Shown here: piece by piece, positions 1 to 9,290 of the stretch
How positions within the stretch are numbered: position 1 is the stretch's first letter
How the letters are laid out: each line of letters opens with the position of its first letter
Source of the DNA: Scytonema hofmannii PCC 7110
GTDB lineage: Bacteria > Cyanobacteriota > Cyanobacteriia > Cyanobacteriales > Nostocaceae
Direction: 5' to 3'
Assembly: GCF_000346485.2 (NCBI RefSeq)
Contig: NZ_KQ976354.1
Coordinates: forward strand, 2,238,181 to 2,302,180
DNA length: 64,000 nt
Notes under the pieces: model-generated
The model's database searches: none
What the model was told of the DNA's origin: nothing
Seen by the model: the letters and a program-made list of their open reading frames with translations, nothing else
Translations under genes and position numbers: made by a program

Positions 1-877
1 GAAGCTGGGACGCATATAATATTTGATGCATTGTTGTGTCCATATCGAATCGGAGAGCGAGTACGAGCATTAAGATTATTACGTTCGGTAACATCAGGAA
101 TGTTGTTAATGTGGGATCGAGGATTACATTCTTATGCAATGGTACAAGCAACAGTATCCAAAGGATGCGATTATTTAGGCAGAATACCAGCTAATGTCAA
201 ATTCCTTGCTGAAAACCCCTTAGGAGACGGCTCTTATCTGTCATGGATTTATCCATCAGGAAAGCTGCGAAAAAAAGGTTGTCAACCAATACTTGTACGA
301 ATTATTGAGTAGACAATTGAGCATCCTGACAATCCAGAAGAACAACTGACATATCGTTTAATTACTAGCTTATTAGACATTGAGAGATTTCCTGCCGAGT
401 TGTTAGCCAGAGAATACCATAACTCGTTGGGAAGTTGAAAATACGATTGATGAGTTGAAAGTACATCTTCTGGGGCGCAAAACCCATGTCCGTTCCCAAA
501 AACCACGCTCTTGTTGTGCAGGAGGTATATGCTTGGTTATTAGGACATTGGGCAGTACGAGTATTAATGTTTCAAGCTGCAACCAGTGCTAGAGTTGCTC
601 CGTTACGCTTGAGTTTTACCGGAACTTTACGAGTTATCCGTCGTGCTGTGCCTAAGTTTCAACGTCTTAGCGAGCAAGATTTGCCCCTTTTTTCCATTGG
701 TTGACTGTAGAGATTCTGGATACATTGTTACCTGAACGAGTTCATCGGTGTAATCCGAGAGTTATAAAAAAACCTGTATCTAAGTTTCGTTCCAAAAAAC
801 CAAAACACCGAGGTTGCGGTAAACAAGCCCAACCTCCTTCTTTTCGTATCATCAATAATGCTTCCAGCCTTAACTGA
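1..877 (+). pseudogene. IS4-family transposase, 5'-cut and frameshifted
   Basis: Three pieces of one transposase can be read in order in different frames: about 1-312 (motifs MWDRGLHSY and GCDYLGRIPANVKFL), then after interruptions 486-704 (QEVYAWLLGHWAVR, SFTGTLRVIRRAVPKFQRL), and finally 705-877 (ERVHRCNPRVIKKPVSKF, FRSKKPKHRG), ending in a TGA. The DRG...Y stretch and the C-terminal block are typical of IS4-type transposases of cyanobacteria. The frame is broken near 312-430 and again near 704, so no full enzyme can be made. The 5' part lies outside the window. It abuts the truncated CHAT gene at 888, and insertion of this element is the simplest explanation for that truncation. Confidence 0.8.
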
Positions 878-887
878 ACCGTATTGA

Positions 888-1601
888 GGTATAAGGCGGG
901 AATTACCTTCATTCTCAGGCATACAAACATACTATGAAAAATGGCAACAAGCTATCAATGAATCATTAAATACATCTTCACGATTAGAAGCAGAGGAACC
1001 AAGCAATAACTTCCCCCTCGATCTCCAAAAGTGTGCAAAAGATTTAAAAGACGAAATTAATCGTTGTCTAAATCATGAGAATTTGAAAAAGGTTAGAGAA
1101 AACCTCATTGATTTTTTAGAATCATCGCCGAGACATACTAGTCGCTTAATTATCAGAACCGATGATTCATTTTTACAAAGAATTCCTTGGTATTGTTGGG
1201 AGTTATTATCAGGTTACCCCAACACAGAAATTACTTTAAGTTCTCAAACAGGCAGAATTAGAAATGATAATTACCTTCCTCCCGATAAATCTCAATTAAA
1301 ATTACTAATAATTTTAGGCGATCGCACAAATCTTTTGCTAGAACGCGATCGAAAGATTCTTGAAGACTTAAAAAGAAAAACTAACATAAACATTGATGTT
1401 TTCCCTACTGTCAACCATAACATCAATGAATTATGCAATATAGAGCAATTAACAAAATCTTTATCAAATATCCTCTGCAATGGATACGATATTCTCTTTT
1501 TTGCAGGACATGGAGTAGGAGAAAGTGGAAATCAAACTGATAGAATTAGATTTAATATTAATAACACTCTCTTAGATATTTCTTTTTACATCATCAGGTG
1601 A
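888..1601 (+). pseudogene. truncated CHAT-domain (caspase-like) protein
   Basis: The frame is open from 888 (just after a stop) to 1601 without a convincing start; a TTG at 1083 is internal to the homologous stretch. The text before it (RRELPSFSGIQTYYEKWQQ, SRLEAEE) resembles the N-terminal part of cyanobacterial CHAT proteins. It is followed by the PWYCWELL block, a beta strand LLIILGD and ILFFAGHGVGESG, which carries the catalytic His of the caspase-like dyad. The sequence stops about 25 residues after the His, so the catalytic Cys half is missing. It is cut at both ends: a transposase relic upstream, and an unrelated gene tail downstream. Function lost with high probability. Confidence 0.7.
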
Positions 1602-1716
1602 ACGACTGCAACAGCAAGCTTTTATTATCAAAGTTGTTGAGGATAGCCATTCTAATACTGGTACTGGTTATGACTTTACCTTAGTAGAGCCAATAGCAAA
1701 AAACAATACTGGATAA
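1591..1716 (+). pseudogene. 3' tail of an unidentified gene
   Basis: In another frame from the CHAT relic, a coherent tail can be read from SSGERLQQQAF through KVVEDSHSNTGTGYDFTLVEP to a TAA at about 1714-1716. There is no start codon and I do not recognise the family. It joins the CHAT relic directly, which looks like a deletion junction between two genes rather than a frameshift inside one. Confidence 0.4.
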
Positions 1717-1793
1717 AGTTGCAACAACCAATAGATATGTCAGGAATATTATCGGATGGCTTGCTATTGATTAAAAACATGGTTTTTTTGAAA

Positions 1794-1865
<72 letters not shown>

Positions 1866-2191
1866 ATAATCTACTTCTACTCTTGTAGCTCTGGCTTACC
1901 TGTCATATTTAAATTAAGCTTAGATACTAACTTTGGTAAACTAGAGTTAACTACTTTTCTAGTCTAGCACATACTTTTCCGGTAGCCAACCTCAAAAAAT
2001 TCCAAACTTGACAGCTTAATACCCGCTCTAAATACGGTAGAAACTACCCTGGTTTTTATTGCTACTTATCTATGCTTCTAAATAAGTAGTACAGGATGAC
2101 GTAAATAAACTAACCATGAAAAATCATGTCAAAGCTGGTTTATTGGCTTTTGCATCCTTAATCTTCTACCTTCTGCCATCTGCCTTCTTTC
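1866..2191. other. intergenic spacer after tRNA-Cys
   Basis: I see no gene here. The short open stretches contain pyrimidine-rich degenerate repeats (CTTCTGCCATCTGCC) typical of cyanobacterial spacers and do not look like protein. Confidence 0.4.
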
Positions 2192-2575
2192 CTAACTTAA
2201 CCTCTTGTTTGCCTGCTTATTTACCCATTCTGTCACTCTTTTATAAAACGTATCCTCCAGAAACAGTGCTTCCTTGAGGTTAGCCACAGACCTTTCTTGG
2301 CTAAATAGAAGTGCGGGTGGGTGTGGCAATGGATGTGGGTGATAACCGTTATGTTCTTCTTTTCCAAAATATGCGTCAAAGCAAAGTACTGCTTTTTCCT
2401 CGCTTAAGGTTAGAGTAGCGCAGGTGTGTAAGGTTTCCCCCAGCCACTCTGTCATACCCCACTCTCTTTCCCATTGATATGAGATTCCTGGTTCTGTTGA
2501 CTCAACGACCGCGATCGTGGCTTCTCGACTTCTAGCATACTCAATTAGCAAAATAAGTGACTGTGCTGATATCAT
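2192..2575 (-). CDS. hypothetical protein, 127 aa
   Basis: The reading frame extends to 2605, but the likely start is the Met at 2575 (MISAQSLILLIEYARSREA), because the ten residues before it are atypical. The protein is soluble, with no signal peptide or membrane segment. It has an acidic central part (EWGMTEWLGETLHTCATLTLSEEKAVLCFDAYFG), a His/Pro patch (NGYHPHPLPHPP) and a helical Lys-rich end. I do not recognise a family. It lies 50 bp downstream of cysA on the same strand and could be co-transcribed, but nothing in it points to sulfate transport. Confidence 0.55.
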   Translation of the reverse strand: MISAQSLILLIEYARSREATIAVVESTEPGISYQWEREWGMTEWLGETLHTCATLTLSEEKAVLCFDAYFGKEEHNGYHPHPLPHPPALLFSQERSVANLKEALFLEDTFYKRVTEWVNKQANKRLS

Positions 2576-2656
2576 TTTTAACTTTGTCTTAAGTGCAATC
2601 AGCATAGTATCATTAGCTAGTCAAGAGTCAAGAGTCAACTCTTAGCAGCGAAAAAT

Positions 2657-3673
2657 TTAAATTGAATAATAAAGTGGGAAGGATTTTGCATCCTTTGGCT
2701 TGACATAAACTTTTTGTTGTGGTTCTAACTTTAACTCGTCATAGCGTTCTCGTGTCAAATGGGCTGTTACTACCTGCCCGTCATCCAAAGTCAACTCTGC
2801 TTGCACTTCCCAACCCAAATGTATCAAGCGAGTAACCCTAGCTGGTACTGTAGTGCCATTGGGGCTTGTTTCCACAATGACGTCTTGCGGACGTAAAAAT
2901 ACTTCTGGATGGGCAGACTCAAATCCGTTACTCTGGAAAATCTTAGCTGTGCTGGGTAACACGTTAACAGGTCCGATAAAACTCATCACAAATGCTGTGG
3001 CTGGATGGTCATATATTTCTGCTGGTGTCCCTATCTGTTCTACTCGCCCCTGATTCATCACCACGACTTCATCCGAGACTTCCATCGCTTCTTCTTGGTC
3101 GTGGGTTACAAAAACAGTAGTTACATGCACTTCATCGTGCAAGCGGCGTAACCAAGCTCGCAAGTCTTTCCGAACTTTGGCATCAAGTGCGCCAAAGGGT
3201 TCATCTAAAAGTAAAACTTCTGGTTCTACTGCTAGCGCCCGTGCTAGAGCTACCCTTTGGCGTTGACCCCCAGAAAGCTGCGAGGGGTAACGGTTACCTA
3301 GCCCACTCAGTTGCACTAAATCTAGTAATTCTTCAACCCGTTCTTTGATTTTTACTTTTGTTGCTTTACGAATTTCTAAACCAAAAGCAATGTTTTGCCT
3401 TACAGTCATGTGCTTAAATAAAGCGTAGTGCTGAAATACAAACCCTATCTTCCGTTGCTGTACGCTTTGGTATGTAGCATCACTACCTGTCAGCAAAATT
3501 TTCCCGCTATCTGGCAATTCCAAACCCGCAATTAAACGCAGCAGTGTAGACTTCCCTGAACCAGATGGTCCGAGCAGTGCTACCAATGAGCCACTCTTAA
3601 CTTCCAGACTGACTCGATCTACTGCTTTAAAATTGCCAAACTCTTTAGATACGTTCTCAACAACTATGCCCAC
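2657..3673 (-). CDS. cysA: sulfate/thiosulfate ABC transporter ATPase CysA
   Basis: ATP-hydrolysing subunit of a sulfate/thiosulfate importer, acting on the cytoplasmic face of the membrane. The 338-residue protein shows Walker [10 protein letters not shown] (residues 35-43), the Q-loop in FVFQHYALF, signature LSGGQRQR (near 135), Walker [12 protein letters not shown] and the switch His in [14 protein letters not shown]-terminal TOBE-like domain follows (residues 235-338), with the FLRPQDV motif typical of CysA. Length and motifs fit CysA better than other CUT1-type ATPases, but the permeases and binding protein are not beside it, so substrate rests on sequence resemblance. The start has good family alignment ([13 protein letters not shown]). 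Confidence 0.85.
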   Translation of the reverse strand: MGIVVENVSKEFGNFKAVDRVSLEVKSGSLVALLGPSGSGKSTLLRLIAGLELPDSGKILLTGSDATYQSVQQRKIGFVFQHYALFKHMTVRQNIAFGLEIRKATKVKIKERVEELLDLVQLSGLGNRYPSQLSGGQRQRVALARALAVEPEVLLLDEPFGALDAKVRKDLRAWLRRLHDEVHVTTVFVTHDQEEAMEVSDEVVVMNQGRVEQIGTPAEIYDHPATAFVMSFIGPVNVLPSTAKIFQSNGFESAHPEVFLRPQDVIVETSPNGTTVPARVTRLIHLGWEVQAELTLDDGQVVTAHLTRERYDELKLEPQQKVYVKPKDAKSFPLYYSI

Positions 3674-3748
3674 TGTGACTGCACCTCAGAAACTAATCTA
3701 CGGATTTTTGATTAAGATTAGTGTATATCACAGTGTACCACAATTAAG

Positions 3749-3779
3749 CAGTGACCAGTGAACAGTGACCAGTGACCAA
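3749..3779. repeat. tandem heptamer repeat (GTGACCA type)
   Basis: Four imperfect copies of GTGACCA/GTGAACA sit 3 bp beyond the stop of the YidD-like gene. This is the same repeat family as at 7268-7316, 32617-32647, 49233-49281 and 49921-49949. Confidence 0.8.
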
Positions 3780-3782
3780 TAT

Positions 3783-4265
3783 TTAACTTCCACAGTTACC
3801 ACAACTGCCACAATCTAAGGAGCTACAGTCAGCAGCACCGCAATCCAACGTACTGCAATCCAACATACTGCAATCACACGTCGCTAAATCGGCTAATCCT
3901 TCGATACAGTCACAGCCTCCATCGCAATTGCTTCTGTTACAGTCCGATTGACGAACTTTGTCTTCGATACAATTGTGTCCCCGACGCTTTTTATCTGGTG
4001 TTTCTTCTGTTGAGTCCTCAATCTGCGATCGCAAAATTTCATTGGCTTGCGAACAGGCTTGAAATCGGATTCGAGATTTGACGATCGCACCCCGCAAACC
4101 TTCTTGGGCAATGACTCTCTTGATGTACTGCGAACAAGATTCTCCACCATAAAGAATTCGATGAGCACAACTAAATCCTTTGTGAGGAGAAATATGTTTT
4201 TGATACTGAGTAATCGCTGCAACACTAATTTGTCTGCCAACTGAGCCAAACACTGAGAGATGCAT
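3783..4265 (-). CDS. YidD-family membrane-insertion factor with cysteine-rich tail
   Basis: The first 80 residues match the YidD (membrane protein insertion efficiency factor) family: QYQKHISPHKGFSCAH, then GGESCSQYIKRVIAQEGLRGAIVKSRIRFQAC. This equals the family's RxYQxxISP...CSxYxxxAxxxxGxxxGxxxxxxRxxxC pattern. Known members help YidC insert proteins into the cytoplasmic membrane. Members are usually 70-90 residues; this one is 160. The extra part is a low-complexity tail (about residues 108-160) with about a dozen cysteines in repeats such as CSMLDCSTLDC and ending CGSCGNCGS. The tail could bind metal or be a disulfide-rich surface, but that is inference. It is convergent with nothing downstream; heptamer repeats follow the stop codon. 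Confidence 0.75.
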   Translation of the reverse strand: MHLSVFGSVGRQISVAAITQYQKHISPHKGFSCAHRILYGGESCSQYIKRVIAQEGLRGAIVKSRIRFQACSQANEILRSQIEDSTEETPDKKRRGHNCIEDKVRQSDCNRSNCDGGCDCIEGLADLATCDCSMLDCSTLDCGAADCSSLDCGSCGNCGS

Positions 4266-4305
4266 AAATTGGGTTATGAACCATAGATGTTTCCTAATTA
4301 ACTAT

Positions 4306-4345
4306 TCCCAATCCCCACTCCCCACTCCCTACTCCCCACTCCCCA
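4306..4345. repeat. tandem heptamer repeat (CCCCACT/CCCTACT)
   Basis: About five near-perfect copies of the 7-bp unit CCCCACT or CCCTACT lie between the divergent yidD-like and chlP genes. Confidence 0.8.
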
Positions 4346-4471
4346 ATGAGTGATTTGGAGAAACATTAAGGAATGTTGCATTTGTTTCAGAGATTTAGAG
4401 GAAAGCGCAAAATTAGCCAAGAGACCGTGATACCATGCTTTCGGCAAATGATAAAGATTGGGAGAAGACCT

Positions 4472-5692
4472 TTGACACTACGGGTTGCTGTTGTTGGGTC
4501 AGGTCCAGCAGGTTCATCAGCTGCAGAAACATTAGCTCTAGCTGGAATTGAAACCTACTTATTTGAACGCAAGCTGGATAATGCCAAGCCTTGTGGCGGT
4601 GCAATTCCCTTATGCATGGTCAGTGAATTTGACTTGCCCCAAAATATTATTGACCGTCGCGTGCGGAAAATGAAGATGATATCGCCTTCCAATCGTGAGG
4701 TGGATATCAATCTGGAAAAAGAAGAAGAATATATTGGAATGTGCCGTCGCGAAGTGCTAGATGGTTATCTACGCGATCGCGCAGCAAAACTGGGCACAAA
4801 TTTAATTAATGCCACTGTTCATAAACTCGATATTCCCACAAACAATACTGACCCCTATACCATCCATTACATAGAACATACAGAAGGTAGTGCTCAAGGA
4901 GTTGCCAAAACCCTGAAAGTTGATTTAATTATTGGGGCTGATGGCGCTAACTCCCGCATTGCTAAAGAAATGGATGCAGGCGATTACAATTACGCGATCG
5001 CTTTCCAAGAGCGAATTCGTCTCCCTCAAGATCGCATGATCTACTACGAGGATCTCGCCGAGATGTACGTTGGCGATGATGTGTCTCCAGACTTCTACGC
5101 TTGGGTATTCCCCAAATACGACCACGTTGCTGTAGGCACTGGTACAATGCACGTTAATAAAGCGAGCATCAAGCAACTGCAAGCTGGTATTCGCGCCCGT
5201 GCTGCCAGAAAACTCGCAGGCGGTAAAATTATCAAGGTAGAAGCACACCCCATTCCCGAACATCCTCGCCCTCGCCGGGTTGTAGGAAGGATTGCGTTGG
5301 TAGGGGATGCTGCAGGCTATGTGACCAAATCTTCTGGAGAAGGCATTTACTTTGCTGCCAAATCCGGACGGATGTGTGCTGAAACAATTGTCGAAATGTC
5401 CAACAGCGGTAGCCGCATTCCTACAGAAGCCGATCTTAAGATCTATCTGAGACGTTGGGATAGGAAGTACGGGCTAACTTACAAGGTCTTAGATCTCCTC
5501 CAGACCGTATTTTACCGTTCTGACGCCACACGTGAAGCTTTTGTGGAAATGTGTGATGATATCAATGTCCAAAGGCTAACTTTTGACAGCTATCTGTACA
5601 AGACAGTTGTACCAGCTAATCCTTTTACTCAGCTAAAAATTACTGCTAAGACCATTGGTAGTTTGCTTCGCGGTAATGCTCTAGCTCCCTAA
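4472..5692 (+). CDS. chlP: geranylgeranyl reductase ChlP
   Basis: FAD-dependent enzyme that reduces the geranylgeranyl chain to phytyl for chlorophyll and tocopherol. I choose the TTG at 4472: it follows GGGAGAAG at a suitable distance and gives 407 residues, the family length, beginning TLRVAVVGSGPAG. The frame is open to 4373, but those 33 residues are poorly conserved in type. Visible features are the dinucleotide motif GSGPAG, the KPCGGAIP block typical of the geranylgeranyl reductase family, a second FAD contact GADGANSRIAKEM and the GDAAGYVTKSSGEGIYFA block. A strong terminator follows at 5717-5750. It stands as a single gene. Confidence 0.9.
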   Translation: MTLRVAVVGSGPAGSSAAETLALAGIETYLFERKLDNAKPCGGAIPLCMVSEFDLPQNIIDRRVRKMKMISPSNREVDINLEKEEEYIGMCRREVLDGYLRDRAAKLGTNLINATVHKLDIPTNNTDPYTIHYIEHTEGSAQGVAKTLKVDLIIGADGANSRIAKEMDAGDYNYAIAFQERIRLPQDRMIYYEDLAEMYVGDDVSPDFYAWVFPKYDHVAVGTGTMHVNKASIKQLQAGIRARAARKLAGGKIIKVEAHPIPEHPRPRRVVGRIALVGDAAGYVTKSSGEGIYFAAKSGRMCAETIVEMSNSGSRIPTEADLKIYLRRWDRKYGLTYKVLDLLQTVFYRSDATREAFVEMCDDINVQRLTFDSYLYKTVVPANPFTQLKITAKTIGSLLRGNALAP

Positions 5693-5716
5693 AGCACCGA
5701 TACGTTCATCTCACGC

Positions 5717-5750
5717 AACCCGGTTTCTTGAAAAAGAAACCGGGTTTTTT
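5717..5750 (+). terminator. rho-independent terminator of chlP
   Basis: A 13-bp perfect stem (AACCCGGTTTCTT with AAGAAACCGGGTT) around a GAAA loop is followed by a T run. A similar unit with the same trailing CCTCCTTTTTGA recurs at about 7074-7150, so the terminator belongs to a dispersed repeat family. Confidence 0.85.
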
Positions 5751-6152
5751 GCCTCCTTTTTGAATGCTGTACTGGCGCATTAGGGATACCTACTGCCTTC
5801 CTAAAAAGCAAAAGGTAATAGGGAGAGCTTTGTCTCTTGCTTTATTAAGGTTATATAAAGCACATTTTACTACTCACAGAATATATCGTTTTATTTTTTC
5901 TAAGAGCAAAAAATATACTAATTCCACATAGTGAGCTAAGAATAGATAAAACAGCTTAAAAGTCTCTTAAAAAGCTTATAAAACAAGCATTATCAACCTG
6001 AGGAGAGAAAATAGTTTTGCTAAGAATTGGCGAAGTCAATATGAAGATTTTGTGAAAAATAGATAAATTTATTGTCATTTTCTCCGTAAATTTACTAACG
6101 TAGACGGGATGCTTACTTAAAACCAGCTCCTGGGTAGGAGTAAGGCTTAACC
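5751..6152. other. AT-rich spacer upstream of the PEP-CTERM gene
   Basis: No gene is apparent. The spacer becomes very AT-rich from about 5830 and should hold the promoter of the gene at 6153; GGGTAGGAG lies about 10 bp before its ATG and is a plausible ribosome-binding site. Confidence 0.4.
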
Positions 6153-6908
6153 ATGAAACTCAGTTCAGTACTTACTACTGCTGTGTCTACTTTGACTGTG
6201 AGTGTTGTCACAGTCCTTGGTTTCTCCAGCCAAGCGCTAGGTCTCACTTTTTCCGGTGACTCAATAGGTACTTGGGGAGAACCCAGTAATTATCCAGGGA
6301 GCGCAAATACCGACCCATACTACACAGGTGTGGGAACCAGCACTTTTAAATGGGGGGATGCTCATCCAGAACAACCAATCTATGGGACAAGTGCAAATGA
6401 AATTGCCTTCAAAGGTATTTCATTTACTACAGAGGAAAGCTCAGTGTTTAAGATAGGTTATTTAAAGTACTTTAATGGAACAGTGCCTCAAGGAACCAAC
6501 GTAGACACTGTACCGTTAAGTCTTGACCTATCATTCTCGGAGCCATTTAACTTCTCTGAGGATTTCAAATATGATTTGGAGTTAGAAAACACAACTAATG
6601 TGGGCATTCCAGAGCTAGACGCGGATTCTGTCATTGTTAAAAACACTTTTAGCGATCGCAGTTTCAGTTTTGGAGGAGATGACTACCTTCTGAAACTTAT
6701 TGGCTTCAGCCAAGATAACGGTAAAACTACCGTTACAAAGTTCCGTGTCCGCGAAAATCAAGAAATTACAGCAGGTATTTACGCTCAAATTACTCGGATT
6801 ACACCACCGAAAAAAATCCCCGAACCTGCGAGCCTTGCTGGTTTATCAGCGCTAAGCATCTACCTCTTATCCCGTAAGAATAAAATCTTAAAGGATAAAA
6901 ATAAATAA
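6153..6908 (+). CDS. exported PEP-CTERM protein, choice-of-anchor K type
   Basis: A 251-residue exported protein. Residues 1-30 form a signal peptide (MKLSS..., hydrophobic VSTLTVSVVTVLGF, cut near QALG). The middle is beta-rich and acidic, with segments such as FSGDSIGTWGEP and LSLDLSFSEPFNF. This arrangement recalls the choice-of-anchor K group of cyanobacterial surface proteins. The C-terminus is a PEP-CTERM sorting signal: IPEPASLAGLSALSIYLL followed by the basic SRKNK. It would be exported and processed by an exosortase. The exact function is unknown, and the neighbours give no clue. Confidence 0.8.
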   Translation: MKLSSVLTTAVSTLTVSVVTVLGFSSQALGLTFSGDSIGTWGEPSNYPGSANTDPYYTGVGTSTFKWGDAHPEQPIYGTSANEIAFKGISFTTEESSVFKIGYLKYFNGTVPQGTNVDTVPLSLDLSFSEPFNFSEDFKYDLELENTTNVGIPELDADSVIVKNTFSDRSFSFGGDDYLLKLIGFSQDNGKTTVTKFRVRENQEITAGIYAQITRITPPKKIPEPASLAGLSALSIYLLSRKNKILKDKNK

Positions 6909-6923
6909 TTTCAGGGAATTCTT

Positions 6924-6954
6924 AGTAATGTGGTAGCAAGACTACTACATTACT
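6924..6954. terminator. hairpin downstream of the PEP-CTERM gene
   Basis: AGTAATGTGGTAG and CTACTACATTACT form a nearly perfect 13-14 bp stem around a short CAAG-centred loop, 16 bp after the stop codon. There is no T run, so it may act as an mRNA 3' stabiliser or weak terminator. Confidence 0.5.
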
Positions 6955-7073
6955 AGATCGCAGGAACATTAATCTCAAAAACCAGGCTTCTTTGTAAAGA
7001 CTAGCCATGCTTAGTCTCTACACCATATAATATCGAGCTTTGCACTCCTAGAGCGTTGGTACAGAAATCACAA

Positions 7074-7150
7074 AAACCCGGTTTATTCGAGTTGAGCATA
7101 CGAGATATCAAGCTTGACCACAGAGAGAAAGCGGGTTTTTTACCTCCTTT
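7074..7150. repeat. dispersed ACCCGGTTT...GCGGGTTTTTT repeat
   Basis: The sequence AACCCGGTTT is separated by about 40 bp from AAGCGGGTTTTTTACCTCCTTTTTGACTACTGTA. Its right arm matches the right arm and tail of the chlP terminator (5734-5770). It looks like a related copy with an enlarged loop. Confidence 0.55.
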
Positions 7151-7267
7151 TTGACTACTGTAACGACGTTCTAGAGAGACTGAGTTTTTTAAGCAGCTTT
7201 GGAATGGATCTCTCATACAGAAAACGCGCCCTCGCTTGTTACGTTGAAACGCAATAGGTGAAGACGC

Positions 7268-7316
7268 TGGTCACTGGTCACTGGTCACTGGTCACTGGTC
7301 ACTGGTCACTGGTCAC
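7268..7316. repeat. perfect 7 x 7-bp tandem repeat overlapping the rpaA 3' end
   Basis: Seven perfect TGGTCAC units run in a row. The minus-strand rpaA gene enters the array and takes its last five codons (VTSDQ) and its TGA stop from it. An array of the same unit and the same count ends the NifX-like gene at 49233-49281. Confidence 0.9.
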
Positions 7317-8045
7317 AGTGGAAGCACCTTCAGTGGATTGGGGGGCGCTGGGTAGTTCTAAGCAATAACCCGCACCATACACGGTTTTGATATAACGGGG
7401 ATGACGGGGATCTGGTTCTAACTTGGTTCTGAGGTGACGGATGTGTACGCGAATAGTTTCAATATCGTCATCCGGATCGTAACCCCAAACTTCTCTAAGA
7501 ATTTCGCTAGGGGAAACCGTTTGACCGTGGCGTTGAAGGAGACAGTGCAGTAGCTCAAATTCTAGATGAGTTAATTTCACCGTTTGACCAAACCATATCG
7601 CCTCAAAACGTTCTGGAACTAAGGTCAGAGGTCCATAATTCAAAATTTCACTGTGCTTGGCGGCTTGAGGAATCCGGTCAGTACGCCGCAATAACGCTCG
7701 CACCCGTGCTAGCATTTCTTCGACTTCAAAGGGCTTGGTAAGGTAATCATCTGCGCCAGCATTAAAGCCTTCTACCTTATCCTGCGTTTGGCTAAGAGCC
7801 GTCAGCATCAGCACGGGGATTTCAGCAGTGCGCTCATCCCGACGGAGGCGCTGGCAAACAGTGAATCCATCAACTCTAGGCAACATGAGATCCAGCATGA
7901 TCAAGTCTGGTTGTAGCTGGAGAGCTAGTGCTTGACCTTTGATACCGTCCTCGGCTTGGCTAACGTCGTAACCAGCCATCTCTAGGTTGACGGCTACGAG
8001 TTCTGAAATTGCAGGGTCGTCGTCTATGACAAGAATCCTCGGCAT
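7299..8045 (-). CDS. rpaA: OmpR-family response regulator RpaA
   Basis: DNA-binding response regulator; the family member RpaA is the main output of the cyanobacterial circadian clock and also affects phycobilisome energy transfer. I choose the ATG at 8045 ([10 protein letters not shown]), which gives 248 residues; the frame extends to 8180 but the extra 45 residues are unlike any receiver domain. The receiver domain holds acidic residues DDD (8-10), phosphoacceptor D52 in IMLDLMLP, and the conserved Thr and Lys ([13 protein letters not shown]). The winged helix ends in [18 protein letters not shown] and [13 protein letters not shown]. The long receiver text NLEMAGYDV...EDGIKGQAL is characteristic of RpaA rather than RpaB. 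The last residues come from a heptamer repeat. Confidence 0.85.
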   Translation of the reverse strand: MPRILVIDDDPAISELVAVNLEMAGYDVSQAEDGIKGQALALQLQPDLIMLDLMLPRVDGFTVCQRLRRDERTAEIPVLMLTALSQTQDKVEGFNAGADDYLTKPFEVEEMLARVRALLRRTDRIPQAAKHSEILNYGPLTLVPERFEAIWFGQTVKLTHLEFELLHCLLQRHGQTVSPSEILREVWGYDPDDDIETIRVHIRHLRTKLEPDPRHPRYIKTVYGAGYCLELPSAPQSTEGASTVTSDQ

Positions 8046-8202
8046 TATTAAAAAATTATTACTACTTATTAAGGATAAATAAGAACCTTTGGTAGATACA
8101 AAGATTGCTTTCCTGATTATAAAAAATAATTTAAATCTAACATAAAGATTAAAATTAAAGATTGTAAAACAAAAACTCAACTATACTAGATCTACCATTA
8201 TT

Positions 8203-9258
8203 ATGTATTATCCCTCTTACAGTCCCTCATGGTTTTTGCAAAACGATGTGGTGATGACTGTTTATACTGCTTTGCGGGGCAAGAGTTATTCGGAACGTAC
8301 AATCCAAGACCCAGAGCCGTTTTATCAGGAAATGATTTTTACGGGGGCGCAAGGAGTACCAATTTTTGGCAAGGTTGCCATTCCCAAAAATCCTCGTGGC
8401 ACGATTGTTGGTACTTATGGCATTACAGGAGATTTGGAGAATCAATGGTATCTCAAGCTTTTAGGTCGTAAAGCATATGCCCAAGGGTACTCTGTGGTAT
8501 TGTTTGATTGGCGTGCTCATGGCAAAACAGCAGAGTTGTCTCCAACACTAACAAGTGATGGATTGTACGAGGGAGAAGATTTTGCCCGCATTGCCGCCAC
8601 TGCTAAACAGATGGGATGCCCAGGAAAATTTTGGTTTACCGGGTACTCTTTAGGCGGACAGTTGGCACTGTGGGCGGTGAAAGCTGCTGTTGAACTCACC
8701 AAAGAAAATCGGGATTTAGGGCTAGAAGAGAGCGATATCGGTGGTGCAGCAGTCATTTGTCCAAGTTTAGACTCTCGGCGATCACTCGCTTATCTAGTCA
8801 AGCATCCTTTGGGGAGATACATGGAGCAAGCGATCGCGAGGGGGTTAGAAAAACTTGCATGGAAAATTCATGAAGCTCATCCTGGAACTCTTGACCCTGA
8901 GGCGATTAAGCGGGCTAACAGCATATGGGGCTTTGATGAGGAACTAGTCATTCAGCGACTGGGCTTTCCCACTGTGGAAGCTTACTATGATGCTAGCAGC
9001 GCTTTACCAATACTACCACATCTTACCAAACCCACGCTAATCATCTACGCCGAAAACGATCCCTTTTTTGATCCTAAAATCATACCTGAACTGCAAGCAA
9101 TTTGCAAGAGAAACGCGGCACTAGATTTGTTACTAACCCGTCATGGAGGTCATGTTGGTTACATCAGTAGCAAAAATTGCCAACGTCAGGCACAAGATCC
9201 AGATCCTTGGTGGGCATGGAATCGAACTTTACAGTGGATAAGAGGGGATAGGGGGTAG
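8203..9258 (+). CDS. alpha/beta-fold hydrolase
   Basis: A 351-residue soluble hydrolase. The nucleophile elbow is GYSLGG (Ser149), preceded by the strand FWFT; the acid is probably in YAENDPFFDP (near residue 300) and the His in RHGGHVGY (near 324). The N-terminal ITGDLEN and DWRAHG blocks resemble the YheT/EMB8-type esterase group. It is divergent from rpaA with about 157 bp between starts. It is probably transcribed alone. Its substrate cannot be told. The 3' end (GGGGATAGGGGGTAGGG) reads into a degenerate G-rich repeat, which supplies the TAG stop. Confidence 0.8.
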   Translation: MYYPSYSPSWFLQNDVVMTVYTALRGKSYSERTIQDPEPFYQEMIFTGAQGVPIFGKVAIPKNPRGTIVGTYGITGDLENQWYLKLLGRKAYAQGYSVVLFDWRAHGKTAELSPTLTSDGLYEGEDFARIAATAKQMGCPGKFWFTGYSLGGQLALWAVKAAVELTKENRDLGLEESDIGGAAVICPSLDSRRSLAYLVKHPLGRYMEQAIARGLEKLAWKIHEAHPGTLDPEAIKRANSIWGFDEELVIQRLGFPTVEAYYDASSALPILPHLTKPTLIIYAENDPFFDPKIIPELQAICKRNAALDLLLTRHGGHVGYISSKNCQRQAQDPDPWWAWNRTLQWIRGDRG

Positions 9259-9290
9259 GGAAGAGTGATTGTCATTCCCCAATTCTCTTA

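Noticed and set aside
7268-7316. Short regularly spaced repeats that could be taken for a CRISPR array
   Set aside because: The units are contiguous 7-mers without spacers. The same is true for all other heptamer loci; no CRISPR array or cas gene was found.
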